Below are positions 48,070-62,449 of a stretch of DNA of 64,000 bases, piece after piece. Below the pieces are notes generated by a model, which did not search any database, had not been told where the DNA came from, and worked only from the letters and a program-made list of their open reading frames with translations. Source of the DNA: Arctopsyche grandis (lineage: Eukaryota > Arthropoda > Insecta > Trichoptera > Hydropsychidae); the NCBI RefSeq assembly GCF_051622035.1, contig NC_135367.1, forward strand, positions 12,560,501 to 12,624,500. Direction: 5' to 3'. Position numbers and translations under genes: made by a program. Each line of letters opens with the position of its first letter. Within the stretch, counting starts at the first letter, position 1.

Positions 48070-49110
48070 ACTGTGTATACTTTGACATAAGCCGAATACT
48101 TTTTAATTTTTCCATAGCATATTACGTTTATACGATGAATGACCAGATTTCACAGTGTACATATACATACATTGACTAGTGCGTGTATGCACTATCATAG
48201 TTTACTTTCTATCTGTAACATATTTCTGGATTTCACCTACTAACCGTTGATCAGTTACTATGATCTTTCCTTCATCTGTAAAAAATAATAAATAATTAAG
48301 TAATATACTACATATATTACCTTGATCGTATTTCTTTTCATATAATTCTACTTTTACGAGTTTTGTGACACACTGTATGTGCATATGTACATACATATAT
48401 ATGTACGTAAATATGCATGTGTGTATGTCGATTCAAATGAAACTCTCCATTCATGAGCGAGCCCTATCGTGCACGCTTTCATCATGCAAGAGTTCAAAAG
48501 TCAACACATATAAATGGCCTTTGAGTGATTCTAATAAATAATCCCGTATACGCCGAATACAGGAAGCGATTTATGTGCATTTTCATTCCCATTTAATATT
48601 TCTAGGAAATGATAAAAGCATCTCTCCATCTCTGTAGTACATAAATATGAATGACAGGCAAATACATCAGATATATGACATAAAAAATGCTTCAACCTGC
48701 TGACAGATAAAAAAAAACGTGGAAAACCATGGAAAATCACTATGAATAAAGCCCGGCACTTCGGTTAATTCACAAATCGTGCAATTTTGCATTGTGTAGA
48801 CATTTTAAATTGCTTGTAGTGTTTCTGGGAAAAGTAAAAGGTTTAATTGTGTAAACGATTCAATTCGCAGTTATTCAATCTACAAAATGGAGAATATCAT
48901 TGTATTCTATGTATGAATGTATATGATGCGACTGTGAATGGGTTTTGAGCTTTATAATATTTTCAATTCAATTTGATCTGCTTTAAGTACTTATGTATAT
49001 ACAAAAATATGTATAGTTTAGTAACATATTAAAGGATTTATAAACTATACATATGCTTTTTATTAATGATTGAAAACTGATTACATTTACGTTTCTTCGT
49101 ATTACATTAT
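48070..49110. other. No gene seen
   Basis: AT-rich, ACATATATATGTACGT-type words, no recognised element. Confidence 0.4.
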
Positions 49111-49118
49111 TAGTAGGT

Positions 49119-49634
49119 GAGGATTGTAATACCAGTATATCGGTAAATCTAAAAAATTTCGCCATCGGTAAATACCGGTACATTTTAAAATTTACCGGTA
49201 ATTATAGGAAACTATTTACGGAATTTTCATTAGTAAATGTGGCAGTTTTAAATTCACTGGCAACACAGACCAACCAAATCGTAATAAATGTGATCAGACG
49301 ATTGTTTCAATTATGATTGAAACTTTCAAATGGTCCAAACTTTAAAAAATAAACAAATATTATTGGTTAAAAATAAAAAATAACATTTATTTATTGTTAC
49401 GAATTTACTTGAATGCATTTATATGACATTATTCGCCTGAAATTAATTTTTAATTATTTACCAATCAATATAAGTTTACGTTTTTAGGAAAGGTAACTAA
49501 TTACATATATACAGCTATTTAATCCTTGAAAAAAACTTTTTTCATTTACCGGTAAATAACAGTATACCTGTAGAAGGAAAAAATCATTTACCGTTTACCG
49601 GTTCATGAAATTTGACGGTAAATTGCAATCCCTA
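49119..49634. mobile_element. Non-autonomous hAT-like element with TTTACCGGTAAA palindromes
   Basis: The left end TGAGGATTGTAATACC and the complemented right end TAGGGATTGCAATTTACC are imperfect inverted repeats. ACCGGTA and TTTACCGGT words occur about four times near the left (49170-49200) and right (49555-49615) ends. TAG-type ends resemble those of the 14.56-kb hAT element. No duplication was found and no transposase is present. Confidence 0.6.
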
Positions 49635-49639
49635 GAAAA

Positions 49640-51110
49640 TGTCATTCAACGTATTATTCATTCATTATATTCTAAAATTGACTAATTGACATCATACTTT
49701 ATTTGAAATTTGTTTGTCATTAAAATGACAAACAAATGTCGCCTGAAATTGACCCATACTAATTTAATACAGAAAAAAAATAAACCTTCACTTAAAACGT
49801 TGACAATACCACCTGTTAAATACCTTTTGTTATCGGACTTTAGTCAATTTATAAACTCTCATTTCTGAACAATATACCTATTACATATAATGTACATATG
49901 TACATATTTGTACGATTAACTGTTCTACTATTGATTTAATCAACATATCCATTCTCAACGAATGTTCAAATAACTCTTAATCAAAGGCGTGAAACTACCA
50001 GTCATGAAAAACATTAAAAAAAATTATTTTTTTAAATTATGAGCTGAACCTTCACACAATTCGTATTATATGTACTTTAGTTGAATGGTATTATTGATGG
50101 GATTTTAATCCGATTACTGATATAATCCTACTTACGGTCGGTGAATACTGTCCCTAGAATTTCACTGTATAAAGCTGACAGGACAAAAGGAAAAATAAAA
50201 ATCGCAAAAAGTCTCCATCGGAGGGATTCCTGGAACAATGAAGATGATGCGATGAAAAAATATATGTACATATGAGAGCGCGCGTCTTACAAATGGTATT
50301 CTCGGAAACGGAAATCGATCAAAAAACATCATGATTGGTGGGTTAGCAGGGGTCGTCGGAGGGCTGCTGCCGTCTCGACGTCTCGAAAACCTTTTAGAAT
50401 CGTTTATTCAGAGAAAGTCGCGTGTTGGCCGTCGGTAGGGCCGCAGGACACCGGCCCTTCCCAGAACGGACACAAAGGGGAACAGCGGACACCAGATATA
50501 ATGCTCACTATTATTATCTTATGAATATTTTCCAAGAAATTTAATAAGCCCCCTTGTTTGTGACCAGTGATTCTCAATGCAACTTTGGAGTCGTCCACGG
50601 AAACCGTGTCCAAAATTGACGATATCAAATTGAATACATACATTACTTAATGTATAGACACACACACAGTGGTACGCGGCACATGTTTTTCTTGTAGATA
50701 GTTTTGCACGTGCTAAAAAACGCTGCTAGGTAAAATCTGTACCATCACGACTCTTCGCAAACCTTACCCTCTAGAGTGTTGTCGGTGATATTTTATCCTT
50801 GTATTGAAAGTGATCGATAATGGTGATTCCTATATTTGAAGAAATGTAGGAGGAACTGGTCGAAATAATGAGATCGTATGAATTAACAATAGCATAAAGA
50901 TACGCCCATGACAGCTGGAAGCCACGAGAGCGCCCCGTGCCGCACTTTTGAGCTTGTACCAATACTTGTTTGTATTTACATATGTTTACATATTTGAACT
51001 CAGATGCTACTTCGTTTTGAAAATACTTTTAAATTCAAGTTAAATTTTATTATTAAAAATATAATTATATGATCAATAATATTATTTAATATTGTTTATT
51101 ATTAGTAATA
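49640..51110. other. No gene established
   Basis: A GC-richer patch at 50330-50480 has no supported exon. Confidence 0.35.
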
Positions 51111-51169
51111 TTTATATATTTACTTATGTATTTATTTATTTATTTTTTTGTTTACTATTTTTTTAATAG

Positions 51170-51275
51170 TCTTTTTATTATCTATATATTATTTATATGG
51201 GCGTTGGGGATTGCACTATTCTTCTCATCGTCTGGAATAAAAGCTATTATTATCATTATTGTTATTATTATTTGT
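51170..51275 (+). mobile_element. Possible LINE 3' tail
   Basis: GGGCGTTGGGGATTGCACTA followed by TCTCATCGTCTGG, then AATAAAAGCTATTATTATC and TTA-rich repeats, has the look of a non-LTR retrotransposon 3' end with a trinucleotide tail. No coding part is attached. Confidence 0.4.
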
Positions 51276-51279
51276 AAAA

Positions 51280-54200
51280 CTAACTGGCGTAACCCTTATG
51301 ATTTATATGGGGGTCCTATGACCAAAATTTGGCGTTTTTATATTGACAACTGTGAAATTGCATAACAAATGAACACACCAGGCATTTTTGTATAGAACTG
51401 TTTCCAAAACCCGTTTATAATCTAAGCTAGGCTTGAGATAGCATAGTATTATAAATTTGATGGTTCTAACTTGACAACTATATATTTGTATAACAAATAT
51501 ACATTTTTATATATTAAATAGTGGATATAAAAAGGCAAAATAAATTATTATTATATTTATTACTACTTTGCTTTTTTTATAGATAAAAAAATGAATATTC
51601 ATAAAGCGTTGAAATCATAAAGTGTGATTTAAATCACACGCAAATGAATCAATGTAAAATTTATAGAATAAAATATCATTTCCGAGTGATTAATATTATC
51701 ACATGTTTTTTTTTATTGCATAAAAAACAAAATTAATACTAATTCCAAATATTACACATGTTCATATTTTGTATGCGCATATACATATTTAACGTTAATT
51801 TTAACACTTGTTTAGAGCCTTTGACTTTTCTTTGAAAAATTTTACCTTTTCAGAAAAATGTGGTCAAGGGTGTGTAAACACATTGACAAAAAAAATGGAA
51901 CATGCCACGTGTTCGTTTGAAGATTGACAAGCGCTGAAAAAAAGTAATTGAAACACACTAAATCTATTCTGCATACTTACATGTGTGTATAAACAAATTA
52001 GCGATTCATGCATTTAATAATAATTCTGAATATTATTACCTCAATTTACATTTTTGCGAACTTTGAACGTCTGTGTGCCAATTTTCACATTGAAAGATTC
52101 TCAAGATGTATCGGGAATAAAGATTTTATGAAATGAAATAGTGCCATTATTATCAGTTGTGAAATTGACAAATCTCCACATACAAAATAATGCATTCACG
52201 ATTCCTTTTTATGTCACAAAGGTGCTGGCACTACCTGGAAATTCGATGAATTGTATTCATTCGTCGTATAACGACCGTTCTGAAATGGCACATAAACGAT
52301 TAACGATGGCTGGAAATGATGCTCGGCGATTATTATTTTGAAATAAGTGCATTTAGGGCTAATCGTGGGAATGGAATTACATACGACGAGTAAACTACGA
52401 ACAATAAACTCGGAACTTTCCCAGAAGTCGGCTAGTTAGTTGACTTTTCTATGTACACATTGTTTGGTTTCAGTTACGAGAAAAAAGGCACTAAAGCCGT
52501 CTTCGGCGAAATTGATTTTTGTGAGTGCTAACACAAAAACTGCTAATTTACATAGGTATAAAGTGGCAATGCCAATATCAGTGGAAAGTCCCCAATCATT
52601 ATTTATTTCGGAATAGGTTACCTTTCTTCGTCACTTTCTCGTTCTACTACTTCACACCATCTTTGTTATCTTTGCTAACTCTTTCTGTCTGACTTTGAAC
52701 ACTAGCCGTTTTATTTTATTTGTAAATTTCTAATGAATTGTGTATATATTTTCTTCACCTACATATATATCCACTTGCACACATGAAATAATTATATATG
52801 TATACATATACGTATATAAATTTCTCCCCTATTACATCACTAAGCTTTAATTATTCTGATCTCTTTCTAATAATATTTGATTAGGCAGTTCCTTATATCT
52901 TTTTATAAATAAAATATATTTTTATGTAGTTTTAATTGTTTCCTTATATATAATTTCATTCAATTGTGATACACATATTGTTATTAGGCTCTTTTCAATG
53001 AAATTAAATAAATTTTGATATTATATAATTAATTTTGAGGCATGAAAAGGCGTTTCTGATTGGCAATTCGTCATTTAACATTCGAAGATAGCATAATTTT
53101 ATGATGAAAAAAAATTACATAAAAAATATCACCATCGACGTATAATTAGCGGAGTAAAATTCGAAACGCCGATATTTCTCTCTTTTAGCGTTTTCAATTT
53201 ATTTTTTCCCGGAATCGATAAACCACTTTATCTTCGCAATAAAAATTTATACTCTTTTACAACACATATTGGCCTTAAAACTTAATTGAATTAATTTTGC
53301 AGTTTCATCAGAGGTTATCGGGACAATGAATAAATAAATAAAAATAATGATATTACCTATAGTTATTAATATTATGTACGACAGCGTATTATGCATTTTC
53401 GTATATTTAATATACAGAAAAAAACAAAAAGCATATCTATAGGACAAAACCTGAAAATTGAAACACAATAACAATGTATTGTAAATATAAAATCTACCTT
53501 TGGAAATACCGGGAAGGTCCGACCCGGTGCGTTGCCCCGAGCTTTGGCCATTGATGGCACCTTTTCCTTTTTGTGACCATCTGGGAACGGACAAAAAAGT
53601 ACAAAAATCAATCACGACCCTCTTTGCGGAGACCTTCTCAAATTTTAAAAATATTCACGCTAAATTTTCATTATGTATGGGGTGGGGTAAAAATCGAATC
53701 GTGACTACCTATAGCCGCATAGAACACTATGTAAAATTAAAAAAAAATAGAAACAACGTATACTAGTCCATTGTTCGTTTATTACTGGAAATAGTTACAA
53801 CTTATATAAATTTCCTCGGAAAATGTATAATGGTATTTTTCCGAGAATTTTTTTACGACGATCGCGTGTAAAAGCGACCTCGTAGTTGGGAAAGCCTGCA
53901 GCCACCTGTTGGCACCGTACGTATCCTGATGATGATAATGTATTTTGTTGTTTTCAACTGTTTATTGTACCTATGTACATATCAATTTATGATTGTATTC
54001 GATAGTGTACTGTAAAAAAATCGTATCCATCTGCATACGTACATATGTATATGCTTATGTAGCTGCAAACGCGCCCTTAATACGACATGAATCATTGATT
54101 CAATTCAACTGAAAGCCAACTGAAAATAGATGGTTAATCCAATTTGTTTGATTTTAAGCCCATGACCCAAATTTGAAACTCAGAAGACCTCAAGCGAGTC

Positions 54201-56855
54201 GTAAAATATAGCTTGACATGACCTTCGAAAGGAAATTACAGTGATATATTTATTACTTAGTCTTTTATGCTATTTTTTACATAGAAAGATACGCAAGCTA
54301 AGAAAATATTTTATACTTTATTTAAACTAATTATAAAATACCAATAAAATAAATGAACTTCACAAGTTGTAAGAAAATTGAAACCAACCTTAATAAGACG
54401 CAATTTATATATGTATCAACATATGTACATATGTTGTATGCCGTATAACTTTTACCAAATATCAATTGTTCATCTCACATTGACATTTTTTACGATTCCG
54501 TTGAGAAGTTTTTTGTTTGTGGATTATTATTTACGATGACGTAGAGAAACTGTATAATTTGTAACAAAATAACGACAAAAAAATTATCCGTCAGTATGCA
54601 ATTTATTGTTTGGAATTTTCAACATATTTAAGTAAATTTTATTACACGTTTTTAATATTATTGCAGGGGCTCTACCACATAATCGAGTTTGGTTCGCCAT
54701 TCTGCGACTGGATAGATTCGACCATGTTGGTGGCTACGCTTTACTTCCTTCCCGGCGGTCACATTATATATCGTGCATCAAACCACACGGTCATTTCATT
54801 CTTTTCGTCCCCATAGAACTATAATTTGTAGTAAATTTTAAGTTGAAATTCTCAGTGTATTAAAATTTAGTTGATATAATTCGAAGATCGTATCTCGTGC
54901 AAATAACAAATTTTCAAACAATTTTTTTTACGAAATATAGATATTTTATAATGGTTCTTCTGTTAATTTCACAATATGATATACATACATACTCGTACGA
55001 CGATAAATTTACTTCAAAATCATTCTCCACTTTTATTGAATGTGGAATGATTTTGAATCTTTCGTATTTTAACTTTTTCTTGTTGTTGTAAATCATTAGA
55101 TACATTTATCTGGATTTATAATGAAAAAAAATTAAATCAATTCAGCTATGTATCATTATATAATATATATTCCAGCAAGATTGCATGATACATATGGATG
55201 TGTATGTCTTTATAGTAAAAGTTTAAAGCAAAAACCAAAGCATTCATAATTATAGTGTATAGTAAAAAAAATTACAATTCCCCATTACAACATGCATTAT
55301 TATCAACCGCAAACGGAAAATTCTATCACATCTTTCATATGCTGTCAGTCATCCAATGAATGACAGCACACATGAAATATAAATAGACATTGTTGCGATT
55401 ATGTACATACAATGAAAATATCCGAACGGACTTCCGAGTGATAACAAATAACCAAGACAACAAGAAACCACAATCTGCTTGAACAGAAAACGGTCAAGAA
55501 CGACAGGGAGACACGTGGCGTGGGTGTGGAAGATTTATATGCATTTTGCGATTTTTGTGTGCAGACGAAAGGTTGCCGAATGGGTAGAATTCCTCGGTCG
55601 GGGAGATGTTCGCATCTTCTGGGAATCACAATCAAACGAGTTGCTCTTCCTGGGAAGGACCGCTGTTGCATTTTCGCAGAACGCTCCTTCGTCCGTCTCG
55701 CTCGCGCACTCGTCTGCTCCTAGTGTAAAAAGGAGATGCACTATCTTTTTACCTCTCCGTTGGACTGGTGAGCTTTTGCCTTCAGCGTTTTTCTCGTCCG
55801 ACAAGGTGAAATCGTTCCATCACAGCATGCCGGATGTGATTCAATGAGTCCTTTCGTACTCGATTTCGTATGGATGTAATTTTTCAACATAACGGTATGT
55901 ATTTGAAATGCAAGTTCAGCTGTAAACTGCATACATGCATATTAAATGTTTCTGCGAAGAAATCTAGTGTGGGTACTTGTTTTAATATTAAAATTTAGGA
56001 ATTTGCATCTACTTTGAGGAAAAATATTATCAAAATGAGAAAAGGGGATTATTTTACTATGTATTTAAGTATTGAGGAAAATGAAGGACAATTTTATTTA
56101 GTGGTTAAAATGATACATAATTCGACGACGCCATCTTTTTATGGAATAGTTTCATTCAAATTAGATAAAATGACAATTTTTAACAGAAGAAGACCGATTG
56201 CGTTTGTAATTAATATTTTATCAGTTACATGTTAGTTCGACCATTTCTAAATTTATTATCTATTCGAATTTTAATTCAGTAGATAAGCGATTTGAATTAA
56301 TGATTGATGATTAATTGAGATTCTATCGAATTTCTGTAAGTATATATTGCACAAATTTTGTAATGTATATCTTCATATATCTCTAATAAATAGCATCAAT
56401 TGATTTAAATAATAAATAAATATATAGACAAGCATTAAAAATCCATCACAAAAAATTTCTCACCTCTTTCGAGACTTTCTTTTATGCTCCGTCAATTTTT
56501 ATTTTTCGCTGAAAGTGTGGCTATGGCAAAATTGATAATAATTGATAAACACAATTCTCTACGTATATTTTTATTTAGAGACATTATTTAATGGAAAAAC
56601 AAAGCATAAAGATTAAAATATAGTCCATAATTTATTATAGTTAAATATGATGAATAAGCCGTTTATTTAATTCATCGATAGTTTTATATTTTCTATAAAA
56701 AGTTTTGAGTGGTAATTTTTTGAGGTTATCTATGATTGCATGAATATTTGCACAATTGATATTGAATTTAATAGGTGATTACAATTTATAACTAACTAAT
56801 TTTGAAGTTTGAAAGTATGAATGTACGTAAGAAATAAAAGTTGACATATCGGGTG
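51280..56855. other. No gene established
   Basis: Several unrecognised open frames occur: 53247-53766, 54664-54816 (after a TATTGCAG acceptor-like site), 55399-55932 (GC-richer) and 56014-56235. None has a recognisable domain or a consistent exon partner. The rest is AT-rich. Confidence 0.35.
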
Positions 56856-56861
56856 TATGGC

Positions 56862-57235
56862 TGTGCGCGCGCGCGTTACGGCCTTCCAGCGGCAGCCGCC
56901 AGTGTCCAGCGGCCTCCGCTGAGGGATGCTGCTCGCCGGAGCACGTCGTGTCACACGCACGCCGCGCCGCACGCTTTCGACACGCGGACGAGTCTCGGCC
57001 GGTAGCGCTGCGCCCCTGACCCCCGCGCCCCGCGCCCCGGGAGCCCCGGCACTGCGACGCCGCCACCCGCTCATGTGCGGGTCCGACGAGGGACGGGGCC
57101 GCCACGCCAGCGAGGGCCTCCGCCCCCATCGACACCCCGAGGGGGCTCCGCGCTGCGCCCCCCACTGCGCCCCCAGCCCCAGCCCCAGCCTCAGCCTCGC
57201 CCCGCTGACTGGACGGACGACCCACACGAGGTAAA
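56862..57235. promoter_or_regulatory. CpG island, possible promoter and 5' exon
   Basis: A sharply bounded G+C- and CpG-rich block in AT-rich surroundings, starting with (CG)n at 56867-56875. It is open in several frames on both strands because stop codons are rare at this composition. On the plus strand it ends CACACGAG|GTAAAC, a good splice donor, which would suit a 5' untranslated or first coding exon running rightwards. A Pro-Gln-rich reading occurs in one frame. No downstream exon was identified. Confidence 0.4.
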
Positions 57236-57239
57236 CAAA

Positions 57240-58590
57240 CCAATAACATGTTTGTATGCATCGACTGCAACTCTTCCTCCTTCCCTCTTCCCCCTTCCTA
57301 TATATGTATACACATTTCAGGCTTCGAATATTTTGACAGCTTAGTCGAAACCTAGCGGTGGAAATGTATACTACCTACATTCAAGTGTTTTCGTTCTAAT
57401 TAAAAACAATCGAATTGAATTCGTAGAGAAAAAATGGCCGAATTTTAAATGTCAAATTTGTTTTCAAAACATCACTATACACGCTAGAGTGCGTTCGAAT
57501 ATTATGTACATATATCCATGTTTTAAATAATATGTATTCATATCCATTCTGAGTTTTTTCAATGTATATTCATACATATGTAGGTTATGTCGCGCTTGCA
57601 TAGGTAAACAATAAACAAAAATTTTATTTTACCACTAGCAACACTTACGTACATTTATAAAATTCATATTGCTTATCAATAACTATTGTATTATCTCTTT
57701 GTACACTATTTCATCATCAGATGAATTCAATACTTTCCATATTGCAGGTGCTGAGAAAATGTTGTGCAATTTTTTAATCAGATAATGATTACTTTCTCTT
57801 AAAATAAAATTCGTTTAAAATATCTTGATTTCTATTTCAATTATAATGCATACACAGTTTTTTTTCTTGAAAAAGTATAATTTAAGAATAAGTTTTTCTC
57901 GATATAAGCTATTTTCTCGATGCTAAATGTAATGAAGCAGAATATTAAGTTCGTGTATATATTTATAACTAGCCTTATCAAGGTTAAAATAAAAACGTTA
58001 ACAAAATATCAAAGTAACTAGTAGCGGCACGCGTTTGGCCGCGTTTTTCGTGGAATAGCTATTGAAATCATCAAAGCGTTCCTTTTTTGTACGACTTCGA
58101 AAAATAGACCTTGAGTGTCCAATCAATCATAAGCTTTTTTGTACACGTGTACAGTAACTTCAAACTACCGTATACGTATTGTTACTATTATCCCATAGGT
58201 GAAGTTTCATTCATACGCTGAAGAAATTTGGGACAAAGTTTTTGGATCGATACTGTGGCTTTGGTACCTTTTCCCTTTTTTACAATGTGCAGAGACTGAG
58301 CTAAATAAACTAAATATATGCTTTCTCATTTTAGTATTTCCATTCGGATACTTTCTATAGAACCAAACGTGACATCACATCTTCAATAAGCTCTATACAA
58401 CATATTGGAAATAAACGTCTGGTTTCTGAAACAATTCCAAGTTCACCTGTGCAAAAGTGCTCTTATATATCTAATATACATATATAAAAAAATGTATTAG
58501 TTAGCTTTACGTAGCTGAAAGTTTTCAGTTTGGTATTTTATAGCAACAAAAATATGTAATAAATTGAAAGTTTACTTTATTTAATGTGAT
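57240..58590. other. No gene seen
   Basis: AT-rich; if the CpG island is a first exon this would be intron. Confidence 0.35.
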
Positions 58591-58592
58591 CC

Positions 58593-58870
58593 CTATGCCT
58601 GATGCAAACTAGGAGGCTTATTAATGTCTGGTTGGAATGTTTTCAGCGACAAACTTAGATCGCCTCTATTGACAACATCAAGACGTTTACGAGCTTTTGA
58701 GAGGAGATAAATAACTTGACTAAATCCAGATTCAACGAGATAAAGATGTATGTAATGCAATGAAACTTTACGTCTCCCAGAGATGGAGATGTGGAGATGT
58801 ATTTGCCATTTCAGCACTTATCCAGAAATTATCGCTATTTCGTTTAAATCTATTCATCATTTTATTCCCT
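58593..58870 (-). pseudogene. hAT (Buster/SCAND3-type) transposase C-terminal fragment
   Basis: The minus-strand frame contains LVESGFSQVIYLLSKARKRL, DVVNRGDLSLSL and FQPDINKPPSLHQA, matching the C-terminal end of the ZBED/SCAND3-like hAT transposases (LVExGFS, LLSKxRNRLDVxxRGDLRL, LxxLHQA). The preceding bases, after a frameshift, read NSDNFWISAEM, which also fits. The body of the gene is absent, and no terminal repeats were found. Confidence 0.8.
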
Positions 58871-58874
58871 TAGG

Positions 58875-61800
58875 GCTTAGACTCAGATTTCTCGCCAAAA
58901 TCTGATTTTTTTGACTCCCTAAAATGTTCAAGGTCTCGTGAAAGCACTGTTGTACATATATTACTAGTATTGCATTGGTTAGATCCATATTTACAATTAA
59001 ATTTTGAGCGGCAAACTTTAAAATTGTTAAAAGTTGTAGCGAGTACTACTGGTTTTGCCCACTGATTGCCTCTCTTTGCTCTGATCCATAGAAAATCTTT
59101 AACGTCCATACATATTTATAGCTGTGAGCAACAGCGTGTGTTTTAAAATAATTTATATTTATGATGACTCCTTTCAAGCAATATTATTCCCAACATAATA
59201 ATTGCCATAACATTACACATTACAGCCCTTTGAACAGGTGCAACAAGAGGGGAGAAGTCTCCAACAAATATGAGCATTCGTTGGAATGTCTGGGAAGCCT
59301 GTAATTGTACATGTGACTAAGAAATTTATATTGAATAGCCCTTTTCAGTCACCGACGATGTTTTCCATACATACATATCTAGAATTCAGGGCGAATATGA
59401 GCCCTGCTTTCAATATTCCATACCTGAGCTAAGAACTGTTCATATTGTATTGTATTTTAACTACACGTGTTGCAGAAGGTGAGGTACAAACTTCATTGAC
59501 TCTTCGGTACAATGAGAGTCTATTTTCCCCGTCCATAAAGGGGCATTGTGCACAGTTCATATTTCGGTTCTATTGTCCTCGCGACGTGTCTATTTTCGTT
59601 CAGTGTTGCCATTGTTTCAACGATCGATATCGTTTGACGACCGGTTCTCAGATTCGCATCGATCGCAACGTTGTTCACCTTTTTAAGACACAGTACATAT
59701 GTCTATTTATTTAAATCGGGAGAGGAACGCGCGATAATAACGCATTGTCCATACATTCTCTCTTTTTCTGGGAATTGTGTTAATTTTAGCGCTTATCTCC
59801 GTGCGAAATGTGGCATTCGTTGGTATTGCTGCAACACACATTTAGCCGCTTTTGTGTGTTTGTTTTGTATATTAAGTGACCTATATGCGTGGTCGAACTT
59901 TTATTGTTTTATCTCGAAATAGCAATGTGACTTTTAGTTTCGCTTTGGCGTGCAATATGTGTAGAGGTCGACCGTTGCGATTTGGTTTTGATATCGCCAA
60001 ATTTGTGGAAATTTGATGCCGATCTCGACCCGGCCTCGTCGAGTGATGCAAATCTGCACATGTCTATAAATACATTTTGTGCAAAAGTTGGTGCAGGTTG
60101 GCTTTGGTTTTATCATTTATGCTGTTTGATGATACATCAGATATGGTCGCTGGACTTAAAAATGCCACACATATTAATAAGCTATTATTTGATACAGATT
60201 TCAGTAGAAAAATGTCCTGAAACTCGTCATATAGTAATATGCTTTGAACCAGTGGCGGATCATCGTACTCCATTTTAAGTTTTAAACATTTTTTCTGCTT
60301 GTCAAATGAAATTGACAAGATGATACATTTTTTTTCTGAGCTGGCGCATTTCCGCGCCGATCTCTGGTCATCAGCAAAGATCGGTGTTGAGACGATGTTT
60401 TTGTCACAAAAAATAGTTCACTATTGTCAACCATGCTTTTTTTGCTCTCTTGCTTTGTAGTGGTCTATTGTTATTTGACGAGCACCCAGCCAACGCTGAA
60501 GACTGGTCATCAAGGCAGTGGCAAATAGCAACACACAGTTCCAACAAAAAAGCAGAAAAATGGTTTTTCTACTAAGTAGACAGAAGCAAAATCCCTCTGC
60601 CCCGAACCCTATCCGATTTCTATTCATAATACTCGAATCTTTTTTTTTTTAATTCTGAAATCATTGGAATACCCAGTTGAATCATAGAAACGTCTATATT
60701 TCTACATTCATGGTTTAATTCACAATAGAAAATCCCCATCAATCAGGAATTCCCATCCCAGGCAACACTGCCTGGAAATTTCTGATATATTCTCGTTTTT
60801 CCTTGTGTATTTTGAGATTTAATAATCCTATTTGCTTATTTTGATTTCATTTTATATACTGAACCTAATGGCAACTTCCAATATTTGCTTAATAATTAGA
60901 AGGATTGATATAGAAAGCACTTTTTTGCTGAGAAAAATCGATATGTTGAATTGTAGTACATATATATATAACTTGTCAGTCGTGTTACACAAAAAAAAAA
61001 TGGACACCGGGCTTAGCTTGATCAGCATTGAAACAACGAATGATCATTTCAGTGTTATAAAAAGATTGAGATACTGTATGAAGCACTCTTCAAATGAATG
61101 TTCCAATCTCCATCTCCTTGCATTTTGTATCGTGCATTTAACATCACAATGGGTACCGTTTGAGGACTTCCTTTCTTCATCGCAATAATCTAACCACACG
61201 ATCTTTCGCACAGCAAAACCTACCCAAGCAATTTAAATGAGCATGCAAAATATCACGTTTTAAAACTACAACGTCGTTTTCCGAGTTCCGTTTTGACATC
61301 GGGAGGTGAAATCGCGAAAAGCCACCGCAACATCGCTTCGAGAAGGTCTTTATGTTACAGCACTCGGCGTCCCTCTCGCACCCGCACTGCGACACGCCTG
61401 CTTTCCCTCTCTCGCATCGTCGATTTCCCAGAAATCGGTCTGGCTGAGGTTTCGCGGAAAAACTCGCCCGGCTAAATAAATGTATTAAATTGGCAGTGGC
61501 GGCGCAACAGAACCCACCGCTCGGCTCTCTGGACCCCTCCTCTTTTTTTTCTCTTTTTTATATTTTTTTGTTTTTCTCGGTTTGTTGCCGCATCGGGTCG
61601 CTAACCCCGGCTCACTTGTACAGTATATACCCAGTACTCAATACTCGCTCTCTGTCTTGGGCCACTTGGGGTTTGTGCGATCCATTTCTCAACCCAGAAT
61701 GTGTGAACGTAGCTTTGTTTGGTGTCTGGAGCGAGTGGTGCTTGTGGGTCGATATACGAGGTAATGTCTAGTACGTACACAGTACAACTTCCAGACTGTA

Positions 61801-62025
61801 TCCCCCTTCAAAGCAAAGTTTTGGATATTCTCACCACGTTTCTAAATTTTGAAGCGTTGAAAGAGAATTGTAGCTATTAACTTACCGGTTAAGTTTATGT
61901 GAGCACATTAATGAGATATATTGTCCAAAACTTGGACTATTAGGGGTTGCGTATTAGTTTATTACACTACTGGAAAGGACTGAGATAAGTAGGGTCGTCT
62001 ATAGATCCCCAGGCCTTTGATTCGG
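58875..62025. other. No gene established
   Basis: A minus-strand frame at 58870-59109 may be a further broken piece of the transposon to its left. A GC-richer block at 61270-61760 with CT-rich strings (CCCTCTCTCGCATCG) could be a promoter but has no motif to prove it. Frames at 59445-60318 and 60832-61188 are unrecognised. Confidence 0.35.
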
Positions 62026-62029
62026 ATTG

Positions 62030-62440
62030 ATACATATCATCATCATCATTCACAACCATTCGCCATCCACTGCTAGATGAAGGTCTCTTCAACATGCTTC
62101 CATTCGTCTCTGTTTTGAGCAACTTTTACTTTTTTTTTTGGATACCATTCGAGCATTTCTTTCGTTCTTCTAGCTATATGATTGACATGGCCACTGCTAT
62201 TGAACACCCTTTACCACTTTAATTTCTTTACTCTCATTAGATTATCCACCTTTGTCTGCTATGCCAAGCATACAGCGTTCCATACTTCTTTGAGTGCACT
62301 GGACCTTGTGCAGCATGCTGTCGCTCAATGCTCAAGTTTCGCAACCATTCATCATATGATGATCCAAAATTTTACTAAAAATGCAGCAGAGAATTATACA
62401 AATCAATTATCATCAGTATAATACATATTATACCATCAAC
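62030..62440 (-). mobile_element. RTE-type LINE 3' fragment
   Basis: Read on the minus strand it ends in a (GATG)n-like tail (ATCATCATCATC at 62038-62049 on the plus strand) and shows GACGAATGGAAGCATGTTG and GAGACCTTCATCTAGCAGTG, the R-D-E-W-K and G-E-A-F-I-Q-Q region. Further in are remnants of CVLPVMTYG- and AQRSMER-like segments. It is broken by stops. Confidence 0.7.
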
Positions 62441-62449
62441 TTATGGAAC

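Noticed and set aside
54664..54816. Exon-like frame after TATTGCAG, hydrophobic, with LPGGHIIYR
   Set aside because: No donor, no partner exon and no recognised family; one acceptor-like site is not enough.
55399..55932. Coding gene in overlapping frames of 60-120 codons on both strands
   Set aside because: Both strands are open to a similar degree because of locally higher G+C; no domain or splice structure.
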